43,309 nt of DNA, from contig JAWQRO010000316.1 of NCBI GenBank assembly GCA_033557835.1, forward strand, positions 1 through 43,309, written 5' to 3'. The stretch's first letter is position 1; the number at the start of each line of letters is the position of its first letter. Source of the DNA: Helochares maculicollis. Its lineage: Eukaryota > Arthropoda > Insecta > Coleoptera > Hydrophilidae. The notes under the pieces are model-generated. The model did not search any database. It was not told where the DNA came from and worked only from the letters and a program-made list of their open reading frames with translations. Shown in pieces: positions 35,340 through 43,309 of this stretch. The translations under genes and the position numbers were made by a program.

Positions 35340-36500
35340 TTATTTATATTTAAATGCAACATAGTTTGGTTTATTATATACATACGAATTGTATAAATAG
35401 TTATTTTGATTTTTTTTACTAAATAACTGACTAGCGCTATTCATTTATAAATGAAAAATATTCTCTAAATGAAAAACTTAAACACCAACTCAACACATAT
35501 GGTCTAAGGACATTAACATAAACTTCAAAACATCATAGTATTTCGGATGCTAAGACTCCACAACATCTGCTAAAATGTATAGGTGTTGATCAAGGACAGC
35601 AAACTATCTTTTTTCTTGGTTGATCCTTTTTCTCGTGTTGATCATGTCATACATGAACCGAACTTTTACAATTTTTTTTTCGAAATCCCAGGTAGGAATG
35701 CATATACTTCCTTAATTTCAACGTACCAAAAGGCTTTAGCGAAACAATACCTGGTGATCGGCTTTTTCTCTTCATTCTTTTATCATTACATAGATTATGA
35801 ACCACTATAAATACATCTATGCGAGCAGCTGGTAGGACAATGCTAAACACATTAAATAAAATAAAGACCATTTTGCGTGATTCTATTGGTAAGTCAGCAT
35901 TCCAACATTTTTCTTGTGATTCTTTCAGTTACTTAGCCTTTACATAACACATTTAATTACAGCTCGATTATCTATTGAATAATTATAATGGTTATTAAGG
36001 TTTTCTTTTCATTGTATAAATTTGTAAAGCGGTGAACCTGAGAGCTAGCTTTAGTAATCAGTTAAGTAAGATCGTTTGGCAAATTTAAGCTGAGAACGGA
36101 ATATTTCCCCGAAAACAATCAACCACATACAACTTAGGATTACTATTAACCCAGAAATATTTTGGAAGATCGTTGATAACAAAATTGGGTTCGTTCGTGG
36201 AGGTTTAGGGAATTACTAAAATTATTTGGATGATTTGTTTTAAATATTGACTATAATCTTTATGCCACTGTTATTTGGACAGGAAATCTTGAATAGACAG
36301 AAATTCGATTAACATATTCTATCTATCTAATTGACACAAGAGGGGAAATAAGCGAGGAAGATCAATAGGCATAAAAAAATAAATATACTTGGTAGCTATT
36401 AAGCAAACATAGAAGGCTGATAACCTTGTAAATTTGCCACCAAGTAGTAGAAAAAGGAACAAAATATGTGCGTGTCTGGGTACATGAGAAAAATAGCTCG
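35340..36500. other. AT-rich stretch, nothing recognised
   Basis: Overlapping 74-75 codon frames at 35,583-35,871 lack motifs. Confidence 0.45.
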
Positions 36501-36638
36501 ATGTTATACTACGAAATGAAGTCTTGGACGATGAAGGAAGTAGATGTGAAGAGAATCGAGAAATTCGAAATAAATGTACAGAATATCATGGTTGAATTGA
36601 ATTTCCAATACCATAAGAATGTGAATCTTTATGCTTAA
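36501..36638 (+). pseudogene. Possible LINE reverse-transcriptase tail fragment
   Basis: A 45-codon frame from Met 36,501 to TAA 36,636 reads YYEMKSWTMKEVDVKRIEKF followed by EINVQNIM. This recalls the YGxExWTxxKxDxxRLExFEM segment that follows the thumb in LINE reverse transcriptases. The similarity is short and nothing upstream confirms it, so chance remains quite possible. Confidence 0.25.
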
Positions 36639-37369
36639 ACAGCCTATTGTAAAAGACAAGATCTCAGAAAATAAAAGCATCAGTTGGCAACTATCTGAAC
36701 AAAAACAAAATTTGAAGAAGAAATTCAATAAAATTCAATACTGTGCATGTTCTTAATTAAATATTCTGTACCATCGATTAGTGTAGTCAACAAATGAACA
36801 ACATTAAGATTCTTTCGAGAAAAAATCAAATCAACAACAGCAAAAGTTTCATTTTAATTACTTGGTTGTATTCCAGACATAGTGTATAAGATGCCATTTG
36901 CTTCCTTAACTTCGATAATGCTCAATTGAGTAAGCAGGTGTTGTATGATTAACAGGTAATGTAACATTTGTTTTAAACATTGAGCGCTGATAGAATATGG
37001 ATGCAATTTCCGCAAAATTCCACGAATTTATTGGGAATTATCATAGATAAAGATTTATTTATAAACAGAAGCAATTCCAAAAAATACACGCTTTGTGAAC
37101 TTCATGCGAAGAGGTGTGTAAACACGTTTTGAGTGGAGCAAATGAGTCGTTGATAATCTAAAAGTAAATACGTATAATATATACATTTAAAATGTTTTTG
37201 CATATTACACAAAATTATATGATAATGTGAGACTGCCAATTTGATGTATGCAGTTATACTGTCATAAGTATGGTAATTGTTTTCAATTTGTGAACGGAGA
37301 TTTACGTGAATTTTTGGTGTATCGATTGCGTAGTTCGATGATCTTGGGCGAAAAATTTTCAAGAGAAGG
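36639..37369. other. AT-rich stretch, nothing firm
   Basis: An 86-codon minus frame at 37,102-37,362 lies next to the possible LINE endonuclease remnant and could be its continuation. Its residues match the LINE linker region only vaguely. Confidence 0.35.
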
Positions 37370-37700
37370 GGAGTAAATATTTCGGTGATCTACGTCTTCG
37401 GTACGAAAGACTTCATTTTTTCATCGAGTTGTCTTTTGTCCTTAATGTCCTTGTTTCAGTTATTGTTGGGTGCTAACCCAGACTGTTTATCCGCTGGTTA
37501 ACTTGTGAGAGTGAGGAGAATGGGAGAATTCTGGAAGATCATGGACCATGCCTCCACATAGTTTCACGAAATATTTCTAGTTATGGTGAAATCAATTTGG
37601 TCTGGAGTTTTGTTTTGGTCAGTATACTGAACTAAATGTTGGTTATGCTGCTGAAAGATTCATATTTCAAATAGTTGATTGCCTGCTAGTTTTCTTCTTT
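37370..37700 (-). pseudogene. Possible LINE endonuclease remnant
   Basis: On the minus strand near 37,640-37,560 the translation YTDQNKTPDQIDFTITRN resembles the WTSPDGKTRNQIDYILI motif of LINE apurinic-type endonucleases, where the Q-I-D-Y block precedes the SDH catalytic motif. Stops interrupt the frame soon after, and an intact SDH is not visible. The match rests on one block, so the call is tentative. Confidence 0.35.
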
Positions 37701-38500
37701 TACTTGCGGTTACCCTTGAATCTCAATGTGTACTATATGCTTTCTATTAAACCATTACATGTTATGTAGATTTATCTGATTAAAGAATTTAAATAATGTT
37801 CTTGATTTATTGCATTGAAAAATCCCTTTGGAGGTCCCTTTAGCGGTATATTCTAAAAATGCGTTCCTTTATCTAGGCCAGATACTCTGAAATTTTTGGA
37901 TAGTTCCTTTAACTGTTGGAGTCAGCTTTTGGTTAGATTTTGTGTTCTGTTTTTCTCTCCCACCAGAAGCAGATTCGCTCTGGACTTTTCTTCCATTGGG
38001 CACCTTAAATTATGACCTGCTGTTGAGCTCTGTGATTTAGTTTATGTAAGATTATTTTGTTGGTTCACTTGTATTTCTCTGATTCGCCTACTATCTCTAT
38101 AGTTGGCGGCCTGCAGGTGCAGGAGAGGTACGTACAATGAACATATTTTAGTTTGATGCTAACAATAAATATCAATTAATCTCATCATCAATGCGACACA
38201 ACAGAATCGCCTAAATAACAATATACAAAACACACAATCGTTAACGTTAACAGTTTTCCTGTCTATTAAAGCGAGTTATCAAGCACTGTCATTTAGTAAG
38301 GCCAGTTCTAAATTTACCGTTTTTTTAGCCAGAGTTGCTGTTTCATTAAATATCAATAAAGTTTACACCCCTGATAAAACTCTCAATCAATTGAAATTAT
38401 TAACTTTGATGGGACGACACAAATTTACATATCTTAATGATAGTGGCTTATGGTTTAGTTTACACCCTGTATATTATCTAAAGGGTCATCAGATGAGCCA
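37701..38500. other. Mixed AT-rich stretch, little recognised
   Basis: May hold more of the putative LINE on the minus strand, but I cannot read a motif. The direct repeat at 38,360 and 38,457 is listed separately. Confidence 0.35.
38360..38473. repeat. Pair of 17-bp near-identical direct repeats 97 bp apart
   Basis: agtttacacccctgata (38,360-38,376) and agtttacaccctgtata (38,457-38,473). The second, read on the other strand, begins tatacagggtgtaaact, a style common at ends of insect transposons. Same-strand orientation argues against these being the two ends of one DNA transposon. Confidence 0.5.
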
Positions 38501-38940
38501 AGGGAATCTCCCAGGTTAAACATCACCCTGTCACACATTCCCAAGAGCGGCATTTAAACCAGCAGTTGGAGATACCCGCCGATTGACAACCATGGTGCCG
38601 AGCCACAGGTGCCTCGAGATTGTGTCAGGTGCATGGCGTATCAATGTTTAAATACACATTTCGAGCAACGAAGAAAGTAAAGCAGAGACGGGAAAGCTTT
38701 TCATTCCTCCACCAAAGCCACCGTCGCGCAGCGTCGCGCCGCGTCGCATTCACAGTACCTTCTCCGTACAACGTACGGGATTTGATGCAATAACTCCAAT
38801 CCCTGTGAACGTGAGAGGCCCACCCTAACTTCATTTTTGCACATTTTGAATAGATATTGGAATATTTCACAGAGCTGGCAGGGGGCGTAAGTAAATAAAC
38901 TTGGAAATGAGCATAAATTCATGGCGCTCGAGGAAGTTGG
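38501..38940. promoter_or_regulatory. GC-richer island with clustered CAGGTG E-boxes
   Basis: cacaggtgc at 38,604-38,612 and caggtgc at 38,626-38,632 lie 22 bp apart, roughly two helical turns, and another caggtgc lies upstream at 38,114. A CpG-dense tract (gtcgcgcagcgtcgcgccgc near 38,723) follows. CAGGTG is the preferred core of Snail/Zeb and some bHLH factors. Open frames of 73-81 codons on the minus strand have no motif. Confidence 0.3.
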
Positions 38941-39014
38941 AGCTTTTTGATGTTTGTGTATACATATGTCAGAATATACTTGGAGTATTGGTGGAGAAAT
39001 ATGATTTCAGGGTG

Positions 39015-39220
39015 GGAATGTCATTTTAAGGCCAGAATAACACTTTAAAGTAAAAAACGTCATTCTGAAGTAAAAATCTTATTTTACAGCAAAAGTTTCA
39101 GAAAACATCATTTGATAGCAAAAACACCATTTGAAAAATATTTAAGGGGGCGAAAATATCGTTCCGCACTGAAAATATTGTTTTAAAGCAGAAATATCAT
39201 TCCATAGTAAAAATATTACA
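39015..39220. repeat. Degenerate tandem array of about ten 19-bp units
   Basis: Successive segments such as gaataacactttaaagtaa, aaaacgtcattctgaagta, aaaatcttattttacagca and gaaatatcattccatagta share a frame of 19-20 bp with a rough consensus gaaatatcattttaaagta. Two spacers interrupt the middle. Confidence 0.7.
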
Positions 39221-39225
39221 ATAAC

Positions 39226-39579
39226 TACTACAAATATTTCTCTAAGCTAAAAAATGAAAACACGATCTTAATTCATTGAAAAAGAATCGATTTCAGAATT
39301 GCAGAGTTACATTAGTCAAAAATGTTAATATTCGATGTGTTTTAAGAGGCAGAAAGATAAATTGTTTCTAATTCGTATGTAAATACGAAAGTCTGATAGA
39401 GACACTTCCTTTTGTGCGGGGAAGTGATTCTTTAGTTCGGTTTGTCGTTTAATTGAATTTATAAAATTCCATCCAGGAATTTCCAACTTTATAATTGAAG
39501 ATATTATCGCGAAACCAACTTTTAACATAATTTCAATTATCAAAAAAACTTTTCCATACCCTCTTACGTTAACCCCGAA
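39226..39579. other. AT-rich spacer, nothing recognised
   Basis: A 72-codon minus frame at 39,325-39,543 without motif. Confidence 0.4.
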
Positions 39580-39960
39580 CAGTCCGTGCCTTTACCTCCA
39601 AACAATTTCTCCTCTCAGGCTTCGCAGGGGGTGATGACAACCAACTCAGCAGAGCTAGCAGTTTATCGGTCCCCATATAAACACATAATTAAAAGATAAC
39701 GATGCGATGGCGACGCTGGGGGACGAAGCGTGGAGGCTTGGTGGTAGGGCAAGGGGCAAGCCGGGGTGAAATAGCGGGTGGTGAGAGAACATTTCGGACA
39801 GTGCCAGTGGTGAACCTACATCATATCTCAAATAATAAACTTTCTGATCCGTATTATGTGTTCCAGTTTATTCCCTGATCCCTATTATTCCAGTAGAACT
39901 AATCTAACGGACGGGACGGATGGAGGAGAGACAGACATAGACAGAAGAGAAGTGAAACTT

Positions 39961-40020
39961 CTCATCACATCGTATCGCGTCTCATCGCATCGTATGGCAT
40001 CGAATCGTATCGCTTCGTCT
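39961..40020. repeat. Cryptic 10-bp periodic repeat of CATCG/ATCG words
   Basis: Blocks such as ctcatcgcat, cgtatggcat and cgaatcgtat follow in 10-bp steps, giving six diverged units. Confidence 0.7.
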
Positions 40021-40170
40021 GCACCAGGTCCGGAATTAGTTATTCTCCGGCCTTTGCCCCTTATCTTATCAATTATAGACAGGATGGATGTCGATGAATT
40101 ATATACATACCTGATGTTCATCTGAAAAGGTGGACGTAGATTGGGAAAGGTTGAATTTGATGGATTTCTG

Positions 40171-40220
40171 ATGGAATGAGATAGGACGGGATAAGATGGG
40201 ATGAGAAGGGATAAAGAGAA
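40171..40220. repeat. Degenerate 10-bp tandem repeat, GGGATRAGA type
   Basis: Units ataggacggg, ataagatggg, atgagaaggg and ataaagagaa follow each other. The strand is entirely purine plus T and almost free of C. Confidence 0.75.
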
Positions 40221-40663
40221 GAGGTTAGCTCAGATCATTGAATAAACAAAAGACACGCCTTTGGAGCAATAAAATTAATTAATTGTGCCTCTCACGCATA
40301 TGTTGATAAAGGTTTTTATGCGTTCACATTCGTGGAATTCTGGGAACGAGTCGATTAAAATAGCTGGTTAATTGGAGTTGGGCCCCGCGCGTGAAAAATC
40401 GATGCCGAAAGGAAGTATTCCAGGAAGTACGGTCGTAATTGTTCCGGGAGAACATTAGAATATCCCTCAACCCCTGCTGGTTGTAATAAGTGCCCTAGAC
40501 TACCCTGTCGTGTCGCCTCGTCATCATCCTATCCGCTGTCGGTCGCTGTTGGAGCACGCATGATAGACGCTGATGATAAACTGCTCTGTGCTGCATCAAG
40601 GCACAGGTGCAACCAGGATATATGCACCCTCATAATTAAATTAGAAAGGGGAATTTCAATCTC

Positions 40664-40688
40664 TGCGCGCGCGCGTGTGTGTGTGTGT
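40664..40688. repeat. (GC)5(GT)7 alternating tract, Z-DNA prone
   Basis: Twenty-five bases of strict purine-pyrimidine alternation: gc repeats at 40,665-40,674, then gt repeats to 40,688. This is the classic sequence class for left-handed DNA under negative supercoiling. Confidence 0.9.
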
Positions 40689-40689
40689 C

Positions 40690-41071
40690 TGTTTAGTTCT
40701 GTTTATCTTTCTTCTTTGCTGTTATAGTAGCAATATTGCCGAAAGAATTGATGTGCAAAGGAGTAAAAAGAATGATTGTGATAAATATTTTAAGAGTGAG
40801 ATCGAGAGCAGCACATACTGATGCTCCCGGATGTTTAGAAAACTAACGAAAAAATGCTTGCGCAGCTGCATTGCACTATTTTTGTAGATGTTGATAAAGT
40901 GATTGTGATATCAATGTTAATAAGTATGTGTTCATTCAAAATAAAGGGTTTCTTTCATTGCATAATTGTTTTATTTTGATACACGGCTACACTCACCTAA
41001 GAGAATTATGTTTTTCACTCGATGACGAACATATATTAACTTTCTTGTTGTTTACCAAGAATATTTTTTTG
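40690..41071. other. AT-rich spacer, nothing recognised
   Basis: No frame, repeat or element end was recognised here. Confidence 0.4.
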
Positions 41072-41173
41072 CAACAAGACATTTGAAAATTAAGAAAATT
41101 AATTGCTTTTGTGGTGTAGGCAACGAATACGGGAGGAATTTTAGAAATTTCAGTCTTGAAGAGATGAAAATGA
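41072..41173. repeat. Left copy of a ~100 bp direct repeat
   Basis: Begins caacaagacatttgaaaatt and contains tggtgtaggcaacgaata and gggaggaatttt. It matches 42,680-42,779 at roughly 85-90% by eye in the same orientation. The ggcaac word followed by an A-rich step resembles the terminal repeat of mellifera-type mariners. Confidence 0.85.
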
Positions 41174-41294
41174 GAACTTAATGCAATTGCCCATATCAAG
41201 CAATTATAGACAAGAATATTTATGCGTAAATCCAGACTTAATAATCATGAAAAAATATTGTATCAAATGTTTCACACAGACTCATAAGTTACAT

Positions 41295-41720
41295 CTTTTT
41301 TTGTTTGTTTGTTTAGGGTGGGTACATCAGCAATAACAGGCTATTAGTGCCACAAAAATTAATCGTTAATCATTTCCTAGCATCAAAGTATATATCCCCA
41401 AGAATATCTATGTGCTTTAGGAAGACCAGAGTATTTCTCAAAATTACCGGGTCATTATTTAGAACCAGCATTAAGGAATCCGGCAATCCGCACCATACTC
41501 TTGATTCATTGAATGCTGGACAAGTCACTAAGACGTGTTCCACGGCCACTTGGTTCTGGCAGCATCGAACCTGAATATAGGAATGAGAGAATCGAGTATG
41601 TCCAATTCTCAGCTTAATCAAAATAACTTTCTCGTGTCTATTTGCTCGAAAAGATGAGCTCCATTCTTCGGTATCTGACTTAATTGTCATCAACTTATTA
41701 CTGTCTAGACCAAATCATTC
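41295..41720 (-). mobile_element. 5'-truncated non-LTR retrotransposon with A-rich tail
   Basis: On the minus strand a coding end is followed by a 3' UTR of about 50 bases and a tail of caaacaaacaaa plus a run of A (41,295-41,314, read on the minus strand). The upstream edge fades near 41,720, so only the last few hundred bases of the element remain, the usual result of incomplete reverse transcription. Confidence 0.75.
41370..41693 (-). pseudogene. C-terminal end of LINE ORF2 (Jockey/I/R1-like)
   Basis: The 107-residue frame reads TEEWSSSFRANRHEKVILIK, LRIGHTRFSHSYI, then RCCQNQVAVEHVLVTCPAFN and closes with FLKHIDILGDIYFDARK. The order (R-L-R-I-G-H-T motif, C-C...H...C zinc-like cluster, HVLVxCPxF) is the well-known end of ORF2 in RNase H-bearing insect LINEs. 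The frame is uninterrupted to its TGA at 41,370-41,372. Reverse transcriptase and endonuclease domains are missing. The short intact frame suggests a fairly recent copy. Confidence 0.85.
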
Positions 41721-41849
41721 CCGTAAGTTTTAAATTTTCAGTAATTTATTTTTAATTAAAACAAAATTAAAACATTTCTCACATTACAGCTGCAATTTAT
41801 CAGTCAAGTTGATTTTATGGAACATTTTAAAAATAAACAAGTCAAAACA

Positions 41850-42685
41850 TACTACTGTGATCAAAAAGTAAGGTGAATTTGTTTATAAAATGTAAATTTT
41901 TTATTTATTCTTCCCAATCAATTTCATCCCATTCAAAGCAATCCCCGCCCAATAAAACGCACTTTTGCCAACGCTTTTTCCAGTCCTCGAAACAGTCGGA
42001 ATAGTCTTTTTCCGGTATAACATTCAATACCTTCTTCGAGTCCGTTTTTATCTCCTCCATCGTATCAAAACTGTATCCCCGCATTGGTCCTTTGAGTTTG
42101 CTGGATAGCCAGAAGCTATCACGGAGCCAAATCAGGTGAATACGGTGGTTGCAGATTGAGACTTGACGCGTTTGAGACACAAAAAATCCTTCAAAATGGT
42201 TTGGGCTGAGCCAAATGATATTCCAACAGTATCAGCGAGGTCACTAATTGTCGATCAACAATTTTCAAGTAGCAAATCTTTGATTTTTTGGACATGGCAT
42301 TCGTCGGCAGACATTAATGGTCGTCCAGAGCGTGTTCAACGCGTTCTCGGCCCGCTTTGAACTCGTTGGTCTACTTATAAAAGTGTATTTTGTGCCATAG
42401 TTTGATCACCAAAGGCCTTCCGCAACATTTTCAATGTATCCGCACAAGAATATTGGTTTCGCAAACAAAATTTGATGCAAGTTTTTTGCTCAGCAAAATC
42501 ACCCATTGTAAATATCGAAAAATTCTGTTTTGGTTCTTTATAAAAATACGTGTAACTCGGAGATAATTAAAGCTTTTGCAAACAGACGCTTGGTAAATGC
42601 TATAGATAGTCGTAGCAACATTGGAAATAATGTACCTGCCTTCCTAGTTTTTTAAAATGCAATTTCACCTTACTTGCTACAACAA
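41850..42685 (-). mobile_element. Internally deleted mariner with both ends
   Basis: The left end reads ctactgtgatcaaaaagtaa then ggtgaattt, near 41,852. The right end, inward, reads cttgttgtagcaagtaaggt then gaaattg near 42,685. The shared core is aagtaaggtgaa. About 830 bp separate the ends, against roughly 1.3 kb for full-length relatives. The transposase inside has lost its middle. Such elements can move only with transposase from elsewhere, but the coding parts and right end are eroded. Confidence 0.85.
41905..42508 (-). pseudogene. Transposase remnant with fused N- and C-terminal parts
   Basis: Starts at Met 42,508 (MGDFAEQKTCIKFCLRNQYS, ADTLKMLRKAFGDQTM), passes stops, then reads DLADTVGISFGSAQTILKD and LKRVKS near 42,165. 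At that point it jumps directly to LQPPYSPDLAP, which belongs about 150 residues later in the family. The GDETW and HDNA blocks with the first two catalytic aspartates are therefore gone. The tail YSFDTMEEIKTDSKKVLNVI, FEDWKKRWQKCVLLGGDCFE ends at a stop at 41,905. The N-terminus MGDFxxQxxCIKFCLRN marks a different mariner subfamily from the 23 kb copy. Confidence 0.9.
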
Positions 42686-42779
42686 GAGATTAGAAAATTA
42701 ATAAAATTAATTGCTTTATGGTGTAGGCAACGAATAAGGGAGGAATTTTAAAAATTTCCGTTTTAAAGAGGTAAAAATA
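42680..42779. repeat. Right copy of the ~100 bp direct repeat
   Basis: Same orientation as 41,072-41,173. It starts caacaagagattagaaaatt and contains ttgctttatggtgtaggcaa. Its left edge coincides with the right end of the deleted mariner. Confidence 0.85.
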
Positions 42780-43309
42780 AGATTTCACAGTTATTATGTA
42801 TTGGAATTAATTTGTAGCGTTTTTTTATTAAAAAATAACGATTAATTTGAAATGAAAATAAAAAAATTACATTATTGAAAATACTGCCCATCGCTTGCCA
42901 CTACTTTTTCCCATTTTTCAGGTAACTGTCGAATACTCCGTCGAAAAAACTCTTTGTCCCTGAAGGCAATCCATGAATCGATCCAAAACCATGAGTCATT
43001 GATCGAAACAGGTGGTAATCTGAAGGGGTAATATCTGGGGAATACGGCGGGTGGGTTCCCATTTCAATGTTTCCAGCTATGTTTTCACTGGTTTCGCCAC
43101 GTGAGGTCAAGCACTGTCGTGCAGTAAAATATCTTTATCGTGCCTTTTGCTCCATTCCGGCCGTTTTTCCTTCAATGCACGACTCAAACGCATCAATTGT
43201 AACCGATAGCGATCCCCAGTGATGGCTTCATTGGGTTTTAACAATTCATAATAAACCACACCTTGTTGATCCCACCAAACACAAAGGAGGAGCTTAGATC
43301 CATGAATAT
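42719..43309 (-). pseudogene. Mellifera-like mariner transposase, C-terminal part, running off the edge
   Basis: From the right edge the minus strand reads IHGSKLLLCVWWDQQGVVYY, ELLKPNEAITGDRYRLQLM, RPEWSKRHDKDILLHDSA (second catalytic Asp), then PHVAKPVKT with a TGA and a TAG at conserved Arg and Tyr codons. A small deletion shifts the frame to HPPYSPDITPSDYHLFRSMTHGF (third Asp). A second deletion removes the ADQHFRSYEEV block, and the chain resumes as WIDSWIAFRDKEFFRRSIRQ and ends VVASDGQYFQ at 42,872. A possible terminal repeat with ggtgtaggcaac lies at 42,719. The better codon preservation suggests it is younger than the 21 kb remnant. Confidence 0.88.

Larger units (their letters stand above)
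39580..40660. promoter_or_regulatory. Longest GC-richer island, candidate regulatory region
   Basis: About 1.1 kb with elevated GC and CpG, purine-rich tracts (cttggtggtagggcaagggg near 39,738), the 10-bp periodic patches listed separately, and cacaggtgc at 40,602-40,610. Frames of 78-89 codons at 39,856-40,125 on both strands come from the repeat patch. No domain seen. Function is inferred from composition only. Confidence 0.3.

Noticed and set aside
38360..38473. The two agtttacaccc words as ends of a small DNA transposon
   Set aside because: They are direct, not inverted, and only 97 bp apart, with no target duplication around them.
39856..40125. Frames with repeating Arg-Phe-Asp or Ser-His-Arg words
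   Set aside because: They are translations of the 10-bp periodic repeat, not evidence of a protein.
1..43309. tRNA, rRNA, known microRNA or CRISPR array
   Set aside because: No A-box/B-box pairs, no conserved rRNA segments, no familiar insect microRNA seeds in hairpins, and no regularly spaced identical repeats were found by reading both strands; weak candidates could be missed without a covariance search.

Overview
This is animal nuclear DNA, most probably from an insect and perhaps a fly. It is strongly AT-rich, has no operon-like gene packing and no long open frame, and carries many decayed Tc1/mariner and non-LTR elements of insect type. Motifs built on acatatgtaca, such as those near 30,866 and 33,452, are common in fly intergenic DNA, but this is a weak clue. 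I see no intact protein-coding host gene, no tRNA or rRNA, and no CRISPR array. The window is best read as intergenic or long-intron DNA.

Layout. 1-850: right-hand part of a mariner element (+), broken only by two TAG codons in the part visible. 3,137-3,790: two adjacent tandem duplications. 4,384-4,735: reverse-transcriptase fragment of a LINE (-). 9,543-9,802: unassigned short frames in a GC-richer patch. 10,030-10,560: GC-rich island with two competing hairpins. 12,221-13,125: three tandem copies of a roughly 0.3 kb unit. 13,330-14,350: mariner (-) with a recognisable right inverted repeat. 15,481-15,740: GC-rich island with a long inverted repeat. 21,390-22,110: heavily decayed mariner (+). 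22,190-22,760: GC-rich island. 23,326-24,470: full-length dead mariner (-) with both inverted repeats and a TA target duplication. 27,960-29,560: strongly T-biased strand. 31,541-32,130: GC-rich island. 34,447-35,335: decayed Tc1/mariner-superfamily transposase of a different lineage (+). 37,370-37,700: possible LINE endonuclease remnant (-). 38,501-38,940 and 39,580-40,690: GC-richer islands with short-period repeats and a Z-DNA-prone tract. 41,072-43,309: dense transposon cluster with a 5'-truncated LINE tail, an internally deleted mariner flanked by a ~100 bp direct repeat, and a mariner running off the right edge.

Working together: there is no pathway here. The recognisable proteins are transposases (DNA-binding HTH domain plus DDD catalytic domain) and pieces of LINE enzymes, all disabled by stops, frameshifts or deletions. 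The GC-richer, CpG-containing islands standing in AT-rich DNA are the best candidates for host function (enhancers, promoters or unrecognised exons), but this rests on composition only. I found no convincing new multi-gene system.
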